Assembly (NCBI GenBank): GCA_025462865.1 | Contig: JAOAPI010000146.1 | Location: 1 to 64,000, forward strand | DNA length: 64,000 bases | Direction: 5' to 3' | DNA from: Candidatus Sulfotelmatobacter sp. | Lineage (GTDB): Bacteria; Acidobacteriota; Terriglobia; Terriglobales; Acidobacteriaceae | Shown: positions 17,421-24,509 of the stretch, piece after piece | Layout of the letters: each line of letters begins with the position of its first letter | Position numbering within the stretch: position 1 is the stretch's first letter | Notes under the pieces: model-generated | Databases searched by the model: none | What the model saw: only the letters and a program-made list of their open reading frames with translations | What the model was told of the DNA's origin: nothing | Made by a program: the position numbers and the translations under genes

Positions 17421-17903
17421 TTAAGCCGTCAGGGAGGCATTCCGAAACACTTCAATCTGCGGCTGGCTGGCCTTCGGCGTTTCATAGTATACGCTGACCA
17501 CATCGAAGCGCCACTGGCACAAAGGTGGAAGCCGCCGCAGATATTCCCGCACCATGGTGGCCACCAGCCGCCGCTTATGCCGGTCCACTGCCGCTTCGCC
17601 GGGCTTCACGTCGCGCGTGGTCCGCGTCTTGACCTCCACAAAGCACAGAACATCTTTTTCCCATCCGATCAGGTCAATCTCTCCCCGGCTGCGCGGCGAA
17701 CGAAAATTCCGCGCCACCATCGTGTACCCCAGTTTCCGTAAATAAAAATAAGCCGCCTCTTCCCCTCTGCGTCCTGTCCGATGATGCGCGGCCCTCTTGT
17801 CTGCCGATGGCAAATGTTCCGCCAGCCAGTCCAGAAAACGAAGCACTGCCTGCGTTGGCCGTCCCGCAAATCGAAATTTATAAGATGCACGCGCCGACAA
17901 CAT
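17421..17903 (-). CDS. UPF0102 / YraN-family nuclease-like protein
   Basis: A 160-residue member of the YraN family, with a restriction-endonuclease-like fold. The motif set is present: GRRGEEAAYFYLRKLGY, then VARNFRSPRSRGEIDLI (catalytic Asp), then LCFVEVKTRT (E-x-K), then RRLVATMVREYLRR. The N-terminus is extended by about 45 residues containing a hydrophobic stretch and an Arg-rich segment, compared with the usual 120-residue proteins. The biochemical role is not established; a link to recombination or DNA processing is inferred from the fold. Confidence 0.88.
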   Translation of the reverse strand: MLSARASYKFRFAGRPTQAVLRFLDWLAEHLPSADKRAAHHRTGRRGEEAAYFYLRKLGYTMVARNFRSPRSRGEIDLIGWEKDVLCFVEVKTRTTRDVKPGEAAVDRHKRRLVATMVREYLRRLPPLCQWRFDVVSVYYETPKASQPQIEVFRNASLTA

Positions 17904-18105
17904 GGAGGTCTCCAGCCTACCTATATGTCATAACTCGAACTGGATCGATTCCCTACGATTTATCTGATGAAAGACTTCCATCCTTCCCGAACCGGGACGC
18001 TCCACCATGTGAACTGCAACGTGACCTGCGTCCGAAGGCGCTGGAGGCGTGGTCCAAGCTGAATGGAAATGTCTGGAAGGGAAATGTTCTGGGGTCCAAC
18101 CGCCT

Positions 18106-18429
18106 CTAGCTCTCAGCGGGCGCGAAAACAACAAGTAAAACGAGTTCTTCCATCACATCGTAAAAGCGATGCTCCTCTTTCGCTGCCACAAAGATCACAC
18201 TGCCTGCGGAAACTTCGCGATCTTCCGCGCCAGCCTTGAACCGCCCGCGCCCCCGAACCACGTAATAGATTTCATCTTGATGATGCGGCCTCTGCAAGTC
18301 CGCCGCTCCCGCCGCCAGGACGTACAGTCCAGCGCTCATTGCCGGCACTCGCAGAAACTCGCGATATAACTTGCCGCTCGCCGCTCGCTCCCGGTCGATC
18401 TCCTCCAGGCTGGCGACCAGCGCCTTCAC
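18106..18429 (-). CDS. Small cupin-domain protein
   Basis: A 107-residue single-cupin protein. Motif 1 (RPHHQDEIYYVVRGRGRF) carries the His-His and Glu metal ligands, and motif 2 (AGSVIFVAAKEEHRFYDV) carries the distal His. It is probably a metal-binding dioxygenase-like or sensor protein; the substrate cannot be guessed. Its start overlaps the stop of the upstream TetR gene by four bases (18426-18429), which indicates translational coupling and suggests the pair works in one pathway. The preceding gap 17904-18105 contains nothing I can identify. Confidence 0.85.
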   Translation of the reverse strand: MKALVASLEEIDRERAASGKLYREFLRVPAMSAGLYVLAAGAADLQRPHHQDEIYYVVRGRGRFKAGAEDREVSAGSVIFVAAKEEHRFYDVMEELVLLVVFAPAES

Positions 18430-19019
18430 GCGAGGATCCCCCCGAAAATAAGATCGGTAAATTGTGGAATCAAATTCTGCGCCTGCAGTTCGCCCTCCGG
18501 CTTATACCACTGATAAATCCAGTTGATCATCCCCAGCAAAGCGAACGCCGCCGCCCGCGGACTAACCTTGCTTTTCATGGGATACCGGCCTTTTTCCTGC
18601 ACCTCAGCCATCAGGTTTTCCAAAAAGTGTACATACTCCTTTTTTCGTGCATTAATGCGCTTGCGCAACGAAGGGGGCAGCGGATGGTTCTCATGCAGCA
18701 TCACCGTAATCTCGCGGTCGCGCGGACTGAGCACCACTTCAATATGCAGCCGGATCAGCGCCCGCAACCGCTCTTCCGGATCGGCAATGCCGCGCACCGG
18801 ATTGATCACGCGCTCCTGCGTGATCTGCATGGCATGATCCATGATCTCGAACAGGATTTCGTCCTTGCTCTGAAAATGATGATAGAGCCCGCCCTTGCTC
18901 AGCTTCAGCGCCCCCGCCACATCGTTCATCGACGTAGCGTCATAACCTCGCTGCTGAAACAGTCGCGCAGCGGTCCGCAGAATCTCCTGCCGGGAATCAA
19001 CCACAGTCTCGCGGGCCAT
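18426..19019 (-). CDS. TetR-family transcriptional regulator
   Basis: A 197-residue TetR-type repressor. The N-terminal helix-turn-helix is clear: ILRTAARLFQQRGYDATSMN, then VAGALKLSKGGLYHHFQSKD. The C-terminal ligand domain has the features of fatty-acid or aromatic-responsive regulators (PRDREITVMLHENHPL and MINWIYQWYKPEGE), as in members that control lipid degradation. It is cotranscribed with the downstream cupin gene. A TetR-type dyad, ACCGACCGGTCGGT, occurs in front of ilvC at 27475, but there is no evidence that this protein binds it. Confidence 0.9.
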   Translation of the reverse strand: MARETVVDSRQEILRTAARLFQQRGYDATSMNDVAGALKLSKGGLYHHFQSKDEILFEIMDHAMQITQERVINPVRGIADPEERLRALIRLHIEVVLSPRDREITVMLHENHPLPPSLRKRINARKKEYVHFLENLMAEVQEKGRYPMKSKVSPRAAAFALLGMINWIYQWYKPEGELQAQNLIPQFTDLIFGGILA

Positions 19020-19077
19020 CGGCTGACATGGTACCGAGTTGCGGCCGGGAATGCCAATTCAGTCCTTCATGGCAGCC

Positions 19078-19192
19078 CTGTCATCCTGAGCGAAGCCGGG
19101 GGGAATGCCAACTCAGGCCTGTCATCCTGAGCGAAGCTGAGAGATTCGCGAAGCGAATGTCTCAGCGCAGTCGAAGGACCCCTGCACTGCTG
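19078..19192 (+). repeat. Dispersed GTCATCCTGAGCGAAG repeats, two copies
   Basis: CTGTCATCCTGAGCGAAG occurs at 19078 and again at 19119. The second copy continues through a dyad (ATTCGCgaaGCGAAT) and CTCAGCGCAGTCGAAGGACC. The stretch 19049-19117 also holds a direct repeat of GGGAATGCCAA. The same family occurs at 30827-30880. Such repeats are widespread between genes in several phyla; here they occupy the space between the TetR gene and the RAYT region. Confidence 0.6.
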
Positions 19193-19340
19193 GCTGTTCC
19201 TCTGCTGCCTCGGGGAATTCTCCCACTACACGAAGCATCGTCAGAATGGCCGGCAGGTGGCCCACTCAAGCCCGCTTCTGGCTTGAGTGGGATGTCACAT
19301 GTCACAGGCGGGCGGCCCACATCTCTCAGATAACTCACCT

Positions 19341-19388
19341 TGGGGTGCCCCATTTCTCGCGTCCTTTGCGAGAAGTGGGGCTTTTCCT
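19341..19388 (+). repeat. CTCGC-palindrome repeat, copy 1
   Basis: GCCCCATTTCTCGC (19347-19360) pairs with GCGAGAAGTGGGGC (19368-19381) around a GTCCTTT loop, with one mismatch, and is followed by TTTTCC. Near-identical copies are at 24241-24274 and, inverted, 58904-58938; a diverged one is at 21965-22012. It has the form of a strong terminator hairpin but the dispersal shows it is a repeat family. Confidence 0.75.
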
Positions 19389-19404
19389 TTTCAGCAACAC
19401 GACG

Positions 19405-19488
19405 GTAAACCGGGGTAAACCGGGGACAGACGGGGTAAACCGGGGACGGGGGTAAACCGGGGACAGACGGGACTGTCCCCGGTTTTTT
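19405..19488 (+). repeat. GGGGACAG repeat cluster upstream of RAYT (REP, left copy)
   Basis: GGTAAACCGGGGACAGACGG-type units occur three to four times in tandem. The last one closes into a hairpin, CCGGGGACAG (19457-19466) with CTGTCCCCGG (19473-19482), followed by six T. An inverted copy lies downstream of the RAYT gene at 20293-20314. A hairpin next to a RAYT gene is the expected substrate position of that enzyme family. Confidence 0.7.
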
Positions 19489-19570
19489 CGCCCAATGTGG
19501 GAAAGGAACCGATTCCCGCAACCAGAAATTGCTGGAAGTCCTGCCAAGTTCGAGTCCTTTCTGATATTTT

Positions 19571-20281
19571 TTGCGAATGGCCCGCTTCGCTCGCGTCGTC
19601 GTGGTTGACGTTGCCCATCATGTTACGCAGCGGGGAAACGCCCAGCAAGTAATTCTGTCGGACGAAGCTGGCCGAGTGGCTTATCTCGAATTACTGCGGC
19701 AATACTCTGAGCTTCACGACCTCTCTTTGCTGGGTTACTGCCTCATGTCGAATCACGTGCATTTGATCGTGGTTCCGCGCAGCGGCGAAGCCCTGGCGCA
19801 GGCTCTCAAGCACACCCACGGACGCTATGCCTCCTATTGGAACGCTCGTAACTCGTCGAGCGGCCACGTGTGGCAAGGGCGATTCTACTCGTGCCCGCTC
19901 GACGAAACTCATTTGTGGAGGGCGCTGCGCTATGTGGAATTGAATCCGGTGCGGGCCATGATGGTGACGGCGGCTGAGCAGTGGCGATGGTCGAGCGCGG
20001 CTGCCCACTGCGGAAGCGCCATCCCAGAGGCTCTGCTGGGAATGGAACGATGGCGAAAACGCTGGTCGGAGGGAGAATGGCGCGAGCATCTCGGAGCGGG
20101 AGAATCTGCGTCTGATGTAAGGGCGCTACGCCAGTACACTCACTCGGGACGACCGCTGGGGTCCGCCGAGTTCGTTGCGGCTCTGGAACACTCCACCTTC
20201 CGGGTGCTTAGTGCGCGGAAGGTAGGACGTCCGAAGAAGCCCGCAGGCTCCCGGCAAGATGGAATTGTCTTTGCCGCGTAA
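19571..20281 (+). CDS. REP-associated tyrosine transposase (RAYT, Y1_Tnp family)
   Basis: A 236-residue HUH single-strand transposase related to IS200/IS605 enzymes. The HUH motif is H60-V61-H62 in LMSNHVHLIVVP, and the nucleophile is probably Y84 in HTHGRYASYWN. Other RAYT marks are HVTQRGNAQQ near the start, GHVWQGRFYSCPLD and LRYVELNPVRAMM. The C-terminus ends in a basic segment (ARKVGRPKKPAG). The start at 19577 is the ATG of MARFARV within the frame opening at 19571. RAYTs are domesticated and single-copy, and are thought to move or process REP hairpins; here REP-like hairpins flank the gene on both sides in inverted orientation. Confidence 0.93.
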   Translation: MRMARFARVVVVDVAHHVTQRGNAQQVILSDEAGRVAYLELLRQYSELHDLSLLGYCLMSNHVHLIVVPRSGEALAQALKHTHGRYASYWNARNSSSGHVWQGRFYSCPLDETHLWRALRYVELNPVRAMMVTAAEQWRWSSAAAHCGSAIPEALLGMERWRKRWSEGEWREHLGAGESASDVRALRQYTHSGRPLGSAEFVAALEHSTFRVLSARKVGRPKKPAGSRQDGIVFAA

Positions 20282-20292
20282 CTGTGGGAAGT

Positions 20293-20314
20293 GGGGACAG
20301 TCCCGTCTGTCCCT
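20293..20314 (-). repeat. REP hairpin downstream of RAYT (right copy, inverted)
   Basis: GGGGACAGTCCCGTCTGTCC starting at 20293 is the reverse complement of the left hairpin core (GGGGACAGACGGGACTGTCC), matching over essentially the whole unit. It starts 12 bases after the RAYT stop. Two GCCCCTGGTTTT/TCCCTGGTTTT direct repeats follow it. Confidence 0.75.
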
Positions 20315-20378
20315 GGTTTTGCCCCTGGTTTTGCCCTTCGTTGTAGGTGAAGTTCAACCATCCCTTCGCAGTGCCGCC

Positions 20379-21897
20379 TTACTGCATCACGCGAAACGGT
20401 ACATTACTGGTTAGCGTCCCATTCGTCGTGGTTACGGTGACGTAGCCGGTGGTTGCGCCCGTCGGGACGTTGGTGAAAATCAGCGTGGGCGATTTCACCG
20501 TGAATGTGGCCGAAGTCCCATTAAACGTAACGCTGGTGGCGACGGTCAGTCTGTTCCCGAGAATTCCAACCTCCGCTCCCACCGTTCCAAAACCGGGCAG
20601 GGTTTGCACGAAAGGCTTAACTGCTCTGGATAGGGCAAACACCGTGCCGCAGCCGGTGAATGGCGAGGCAGTGCATTCGCTGTCGGTGCCGCCGTATCTA
20701 GTTGTTCCATACAAATTTCCGTTCGTAGCTAGAACCAAACCGGCAAAAGGCATGTCGCCATCGCTACAGTCGGTTTGCGAACAAAAACTGTAGAGCGTGG
20801 TCAGTTGGCCAGCTGGAGTAATTTTGAAAGCGGTGCCACAGCCACCAAGCGGGCATTGCGAGTTGACTCCGCCAGCTTCTGTTGTTCCGTACAAGTCTCC
20901 GTTGTTAGCTAGAACCAGAGTTCCCATTGGTACCTCGCCGTCAAAACAGTCAGCTTGTGAACAAAAATTGTAGAGCGTGGTGAGTTGACCGGAAGGCGTA
21001 ATTTTGAAGACGGTGCCACAGCCCTGAAGACAGGATGTCTCGTTGGCCCCACCGGCTTGCGTCGTTCCATAAAAGTTTCGATTGCGCCCTTGCACTAGAC
21101 CCGCAAGCGGGTTTGCGCCGTCCGTGCAGTGAGATTCCGAACAAAATCTGCGGAGCATGATCAGCTTGCCTGCTGGCGTAATTCCGAAAACACTGCCAAA
21201 GCTTAGGCGTGCGCCATTGAACATAGTTGTTCCATAGAAGTTGCCGTCGCTGCCTAGAGCCAGCCCCGAAGGGAATTGGCCGTCGTTGCAGTTTGGCAGC
21301 GAACAGAAGTTATAGATCGTAGTCAGTAGGCCGGCCGGAGTAATTTCGAAAATGGTCCCACTCCCGTGAGCCCCCCCGGCTTCTGTGGTGCCATAGAGGT
21401 TTCCGTTGGTGCCTACAACCAGCACTGCAGCCGGATTTTCGCCGTCAGCGCAGGAAGGAACTGACGTAAAAGCTGTGAAGCGTGGTCAGTTGGCCGGCGG
21501 GAGTGATTTCGAAGACGGTTCCCAAGGTTATCGCCCCGCCATTAGCGGTTGTCCCGTACAGATTTCCGCCAGGACCTACAACCACTCCTGCAACCGGGTT
21601 TGCGCCGTCCGCGCAGGCACTTTGTGAACAAAAGTCGTAGATCGTGGTCAATTGACCTGCCGGGGTAATTTCGAAGACCGTGCCGCACCCTTGAAAGCAT
21701 CCGGTAGACCCACCGTAGTACGTAGTCCCGTAGAAGTTGCCATTGGGTCCCTGCACCAGAGCAGACTCAGGTGTTTCACCGTTCGCAACGTCGAAACTTA
21801 TCAAACTGGTGAAGGTTTGTGCCGAATTGGCAATCGCCGTCGCTAGGCAGAACGCGAACACCGCAGACCCCATCTTCCATCCGGTTATTTTCATCAT
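20379..21897 (-). pseudogene. Secreted NLYGTT-repeat protein, frameshifted
   Basis: Two consecutive frames (21897-21445 and 21425-20379) form one protein of about 505 residues. It has a signal peptide (MGSAVFAFCLATAIANSAQ) and about seven repeats of roughly 55 residues, each with a GNLYGTT-x-GG core, a GTVFEITPAGQLTTLYNFC strand and a C-x-DG turn. A C-terminal IPT/TIG-like domain (SVTFNGTSATFTVKSP) follows. The repeats resemble beta-propeller blades and many contain a Cys pair. The frames join within 21445-21470, where LTTLHSFYVSS should continue into CADGENPAA; one inserted or missing base explains it. Whether this is real decay or a sequencing error cannot be told. A paralogue lies at 60810-62048. 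Confidence 0.8.
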
Positions 21898-21964
21898 CGG
21901 AGAACCTCAGTGCGGAACTCATCGGCGGTCTATTCACACCACACAAATCGGAAACCTGCGTGGC

Positions 21965-22012
21965 TCACCCCCAATTCTCGCGTCTTTTGCGAGAACTGGG
22001 CCTTTCCTTTCA
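21965..22012 (+). repeat. CTCGC-palindrome repeat, diverged copy
   Basis: CCCCCAATTCTCGCGTC followed by TTTTGCGAGAACTGGGCC gives the same stem and loop layout as 19347-19381 with several substitutions, followed by TTTCC. A further, badly diverged trace (CCCATCCCTTGCGTCTTTTG) lies near 22068. They are in the gap between the NLYGTT gene and the acetyltransferase. Confidence 0.6.
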
Positions 22013-22129
22013 GGCCGGCACGAGTCCTGATCTTTCAATAGCGCGACTGCGAAGAGAAGCGACTGGCCCATCCCTTGCGTCTTTTGAAGAGCGGGATCCC
22101 AATTCTGACTCACTCGCGACATTTGCACC

Positions 22130-22612
22130 TTACAACCCCCGCACCAACACCCCCGAAGTCTCCCGCTGACGAGAAGAAATCTTCCAATACGTGCTGAGAA
22201 GTTTATCCTTCTCCTCCGTCGGGACCAGACAAAAGCCATGTCGTTCGTAAAAGCGAATGGCCCATTCTGCCGCGGCCCACGTACCAACCAGCAACCGTGC
22301 TGTGGCTTGGTCTGCAAGGGCAGTCAGCAGAGCGCCGCCTACGCCTCGACCCTGATGCACCGGCGACACGTATGCGTGACGGATCAGAGTGACGTCCCGG
22401 ACCTGCTGCAGTCCCATCACGCCGATTAGCACGCCAGATTCATCCCAGCCCCAGAAGTTCACTCCCGAGGCGATCTCGGCCAGCAGGTCAAATCGCGTCA
22501 TGTACGGCTCGTGCCAGCAATCGGATGGGATGACGCCCCGATAAGCTTCGGCTGCCTGATTAATAATCGACCCGATCGTATCAATATCGGCGTCAGTGCA
22601 TCGCCGGATCAT
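22130..22612 (-). CDS. GNAT-family N-acetyltransferase
   Basis: A 160-residue acetyltransferase of the GNAT fold. The acetyl-CoA motif A is HAYVSPVHQGRGVGGALLTA, with the Q/R-x-x-G-x-G/A loop as QGRGVGG. It is preceded by the beta-4 strand GVLIGVMGLQQV and followed by a motif B region (AAEWAIRFYERHGF). The substrate is unknown. It ends 22 bases before a C-terminal positively charged tail in the sequence (SSRQRETSGVLVRGL). It is on the same strand as the GH30 gene upstream, separated by 39 bases, so the two may be cotranscribed. Confidence 0.9.
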   Translation of the reverse strand: MIRRCTDADIDTIGSIINQAAEAYRGVIPSDCWHEPYMTRFDLLAEIASGVNFWGWDESGVLIGVMGLQQVRDVTLIRHAYVSPVHQGRGVGGALLTALADQATARLLVGTWAAAEWAIRFYERHGFCLVPTEEKDKLLSTYWKISSRQRETSGVLVRGL

Positions 22613-22651
22613 CGTTTTCCTTCCCGCCGGTCCATTGCGGAATCTTCTGCC

Positions 22652-24139
22652 CTACCGCCAGGCAAAAGTAGTCACGGAATTCGGTTTCAGCGAAACCGTC
22701 GCCACCATATTCGCCAACCGCAAATCGAGCGTTCTTGCCGGACCTGGATTGGTCACCACAAGCACTTGCTGGCCATCGGGATTTTCCACGGCCACGTGCC
22801 GCAGATCGGCAGCCTGGCTTTGCGAATTCTGACTCTGCGAATTCTGGCTCTGCGAAAGAAAGCGGCGGGCTCCGCGGCGAATCACCCGCGAGTAATGAGC
22901 AAAAGCCCAATATTGTCCGCTGCGCGTAATTTCCTTTGTCTTCGAGCCGATCGTCACCACCCCACCGCAGGGAAATGGTCCGATGTTCGGACGGCCCTGC
23001 TCGTCCAGTGCCAGGTTCCACGCCGTAATGGAATGGCACCAGTTATTCAGCACATCGCTGAAAGTTCCGCCCCACTTGCACCAATCCGTCAGATAGCCGG
23101 CGTCGGTATAGTCCGGTCCGCCTTCGGTCCAGTGCATCTCCGTCTCCGGAAAGGCGTCATGCACCTTGCTCATCATGTCCGCCGTGCCATAGTATCCGTG
23201 CCAGGCAACGGCATTCACAAATTTACGAAGCTTGGCATCCTCCAGCGAATCGACCACGCGTCCCCACAAATTGTAGTTGTGATCCAAAATCCAGATCTTC
23301 GTGGCCATCCCGCTGCTTTCCAAAAGCGGCCCCAGATGGTCGCGAAGGAATTGAATCTCATATTCCTGCGGCCAGATGCAGGCGGGCATTCTGCCATCCT
23401 GATCGGTATCCAGTTCATTCTGCGTTGTCAGCGCCTGCACCGCTACCCCTTCGGCCGCATACGCCTGCAAGAATTTCAAATAGTATTTCGCATAAACCGG
23501 GAAGTGATAGTTGCGCATAGACCCGCCCAGCATCGTGCCGTTGAACTTCATCCAGCCGGGCGGGCTCCAGGGAGAGGAAAAAAGAAACAGATCTGGATTC
23601 ACCTTTCTCGCTTCGCGCAGCATGGGAAGAATGTATTCGCGATCATGCTCAATCGAAAATCGAGTGAGATCAGGATCGGCTTCACCATCGTCGTAGCTAT
23701 AGAGTTTTGTCGAGTAGTCGCTGGACCCCACGCAGACACGGCCCGTGCTCAGCGCCATTTCCGAGGGATGGAACAGTTCGTGGAAGAGTTGCTCGCGCGC
23801 GCCGGGCGAAAGACGATTGAACGTGTAGCAGGCGGCGTCGGTAAAGGCGCCACCAAATCCCAGTACCTCCTGGAACTTCGTGCCAGGACTGAGGCGGATC
23901 TGATCACTGCCGGCCGCCGGCGAAGCGGTACGCCACGCCGCCTTCGGAGCGACGGCAAAACGTTCTTCGCCAGAAGTCACCCAGACGGAAATCTCCGCAT
24001 TGGCACCGGGAGTTTTGGTCGCGGACCTGCCCGCAGCGACTCCCTGCCCGACCAACTCGCCGGGAGCAGCGGCGGCCGCCAGTCCCAGAGCCGAGAGTCC
24101 GAGAAACTTTCGTCGTGAAGTCTCGTGTGTCATGTGCAT
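22652..24139 (-). CDS. Glycoside hydrolase family 30 enzyme, Tat-exported
   Basis: A 495-residue secreted glycosidase (glucosylceramidase-like GH30). The N-terminus is a twin-arginine signal, SRRKFLGLSALGLAAAA. The catalytic domain shows VLGFGGAFTDAACYTFNRLS (93-112), the acid/base E242 in TTQNELD, and the nucleophile E339 in HWTEGG. A C-terminal beta domain follows. GH30 enzymes cleave beta-glucosyl, beta-xylosyl or beta-fucosyl bonds; which applies here is not readable. Between the two domains is an odd low-complexity insert made of QSQNS units, encoded by tandem 15-base repeats near 22814-22858. It is a candidate for polysaccharide breakdown in soil. Confidence 0.92.
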   Translation of the reverse strand: MHMTHETSRRKFLGLSALGLAAAAAPGELVGQGVAAGRSATKTPGANAEISVWVTSGEERFAVAPKAAWRTASPAAGSDQIRLSPGTKFQEVLGFGGAFTDAACYTFNRLSPGAREQLFHELFHPSEMALSTGRVCVGSSDYSTKLYSYDDGEADPDLTRFSIEHDREYILPMLREARKVNPDLFLFSSPWSPPGWMKFNGTMLGGSMRNYHFPVYAKYYLKFLQAYAAEGVAVQALTTQNELDTDQDGRMPACIWPQEYEIQFLRDHLGPLLESSGMATKIWILDHNYNLWGRVVDSLEDAKLRKFVNAVAWHGYYGTADMMSKVHDAFPETEMHWTEGGPDYTDAGYLTDWCKWGGTFSDVLNNWCHSITAWNLALDEQGRPNIGPFPCGGVVTIGSKTKEITRSGQYWAFAHYSRVIRRGARRFLSQSQNSQSQNSQSQAADLRHVAVENPDGQQVLVVTNPGPARTLDLRLANMVATVSLKPNSVTTFAWR

Positions 24140-24233
24140 CTCCTCAGAAAGGATTGCAAATCTTCAGCGTCCTTTATATCGGATTTCGGCGCCCTGATGA
24201 CACACCCGTGTCGCTTCCCAGCGGACCACCAAC

Positions 24234-24281
24234 GCGGGGTGCCCCATTTCTCGCGTCCTTTGCGAGAAGTGGGGCTTTTTC
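24234..24281 (+). repeat. CTCGC-palindrome repeat, copy 2
   Basis: GCCCCATTTCTCGC with GCGAGAAGTGGGGC around GTCCTTT at 24241-24274, identical to copy 1, followed by TTTTTCC. The preceding GCGGGGT also resembles the TTGGGGT of copy 1. It lies in the 370-base gap between the divergent GH30 and membrane-synthase genes, a position where a real terminator would be unexpected on the plus strand. Nothing else was recognised in that gap. Confidence 0.75.
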
Positions 24282-24509
24282 CTCAGCAGGCAACAGAACC
24301 TTTCGTGTTTGTTGTGAAATCGGCCCAGTTGAGAATGATCGGTCGAGAATTCGTAAACGTGCCTCTCCTCCACCTCCACCTGCTTAGTTACTTCCGTTCC
24401 CCCTCAAGGTTACTCTGCACCTCGCAACACACTTTCCTCGACTAGACTTAGAAACGAACGCCCACCTTAACTTTCGCCCATGGTGAGCCTTCCCTTCCAC
24501 GGAGAACAC

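Noticed and set aside
22511-24118. 535-residue plus-strand open frame
   Set aside because: It is antisense to the GH30 gene, whose Tat signal and both catalytic glutamates are intact. The frame has no recognisable motif.
24241-24280. Terminator of the upstream gene
   Set aside because: The neighbours are divergent, so no plus-strand transcript should end here; the same hairpin is dispersed elsewhere.
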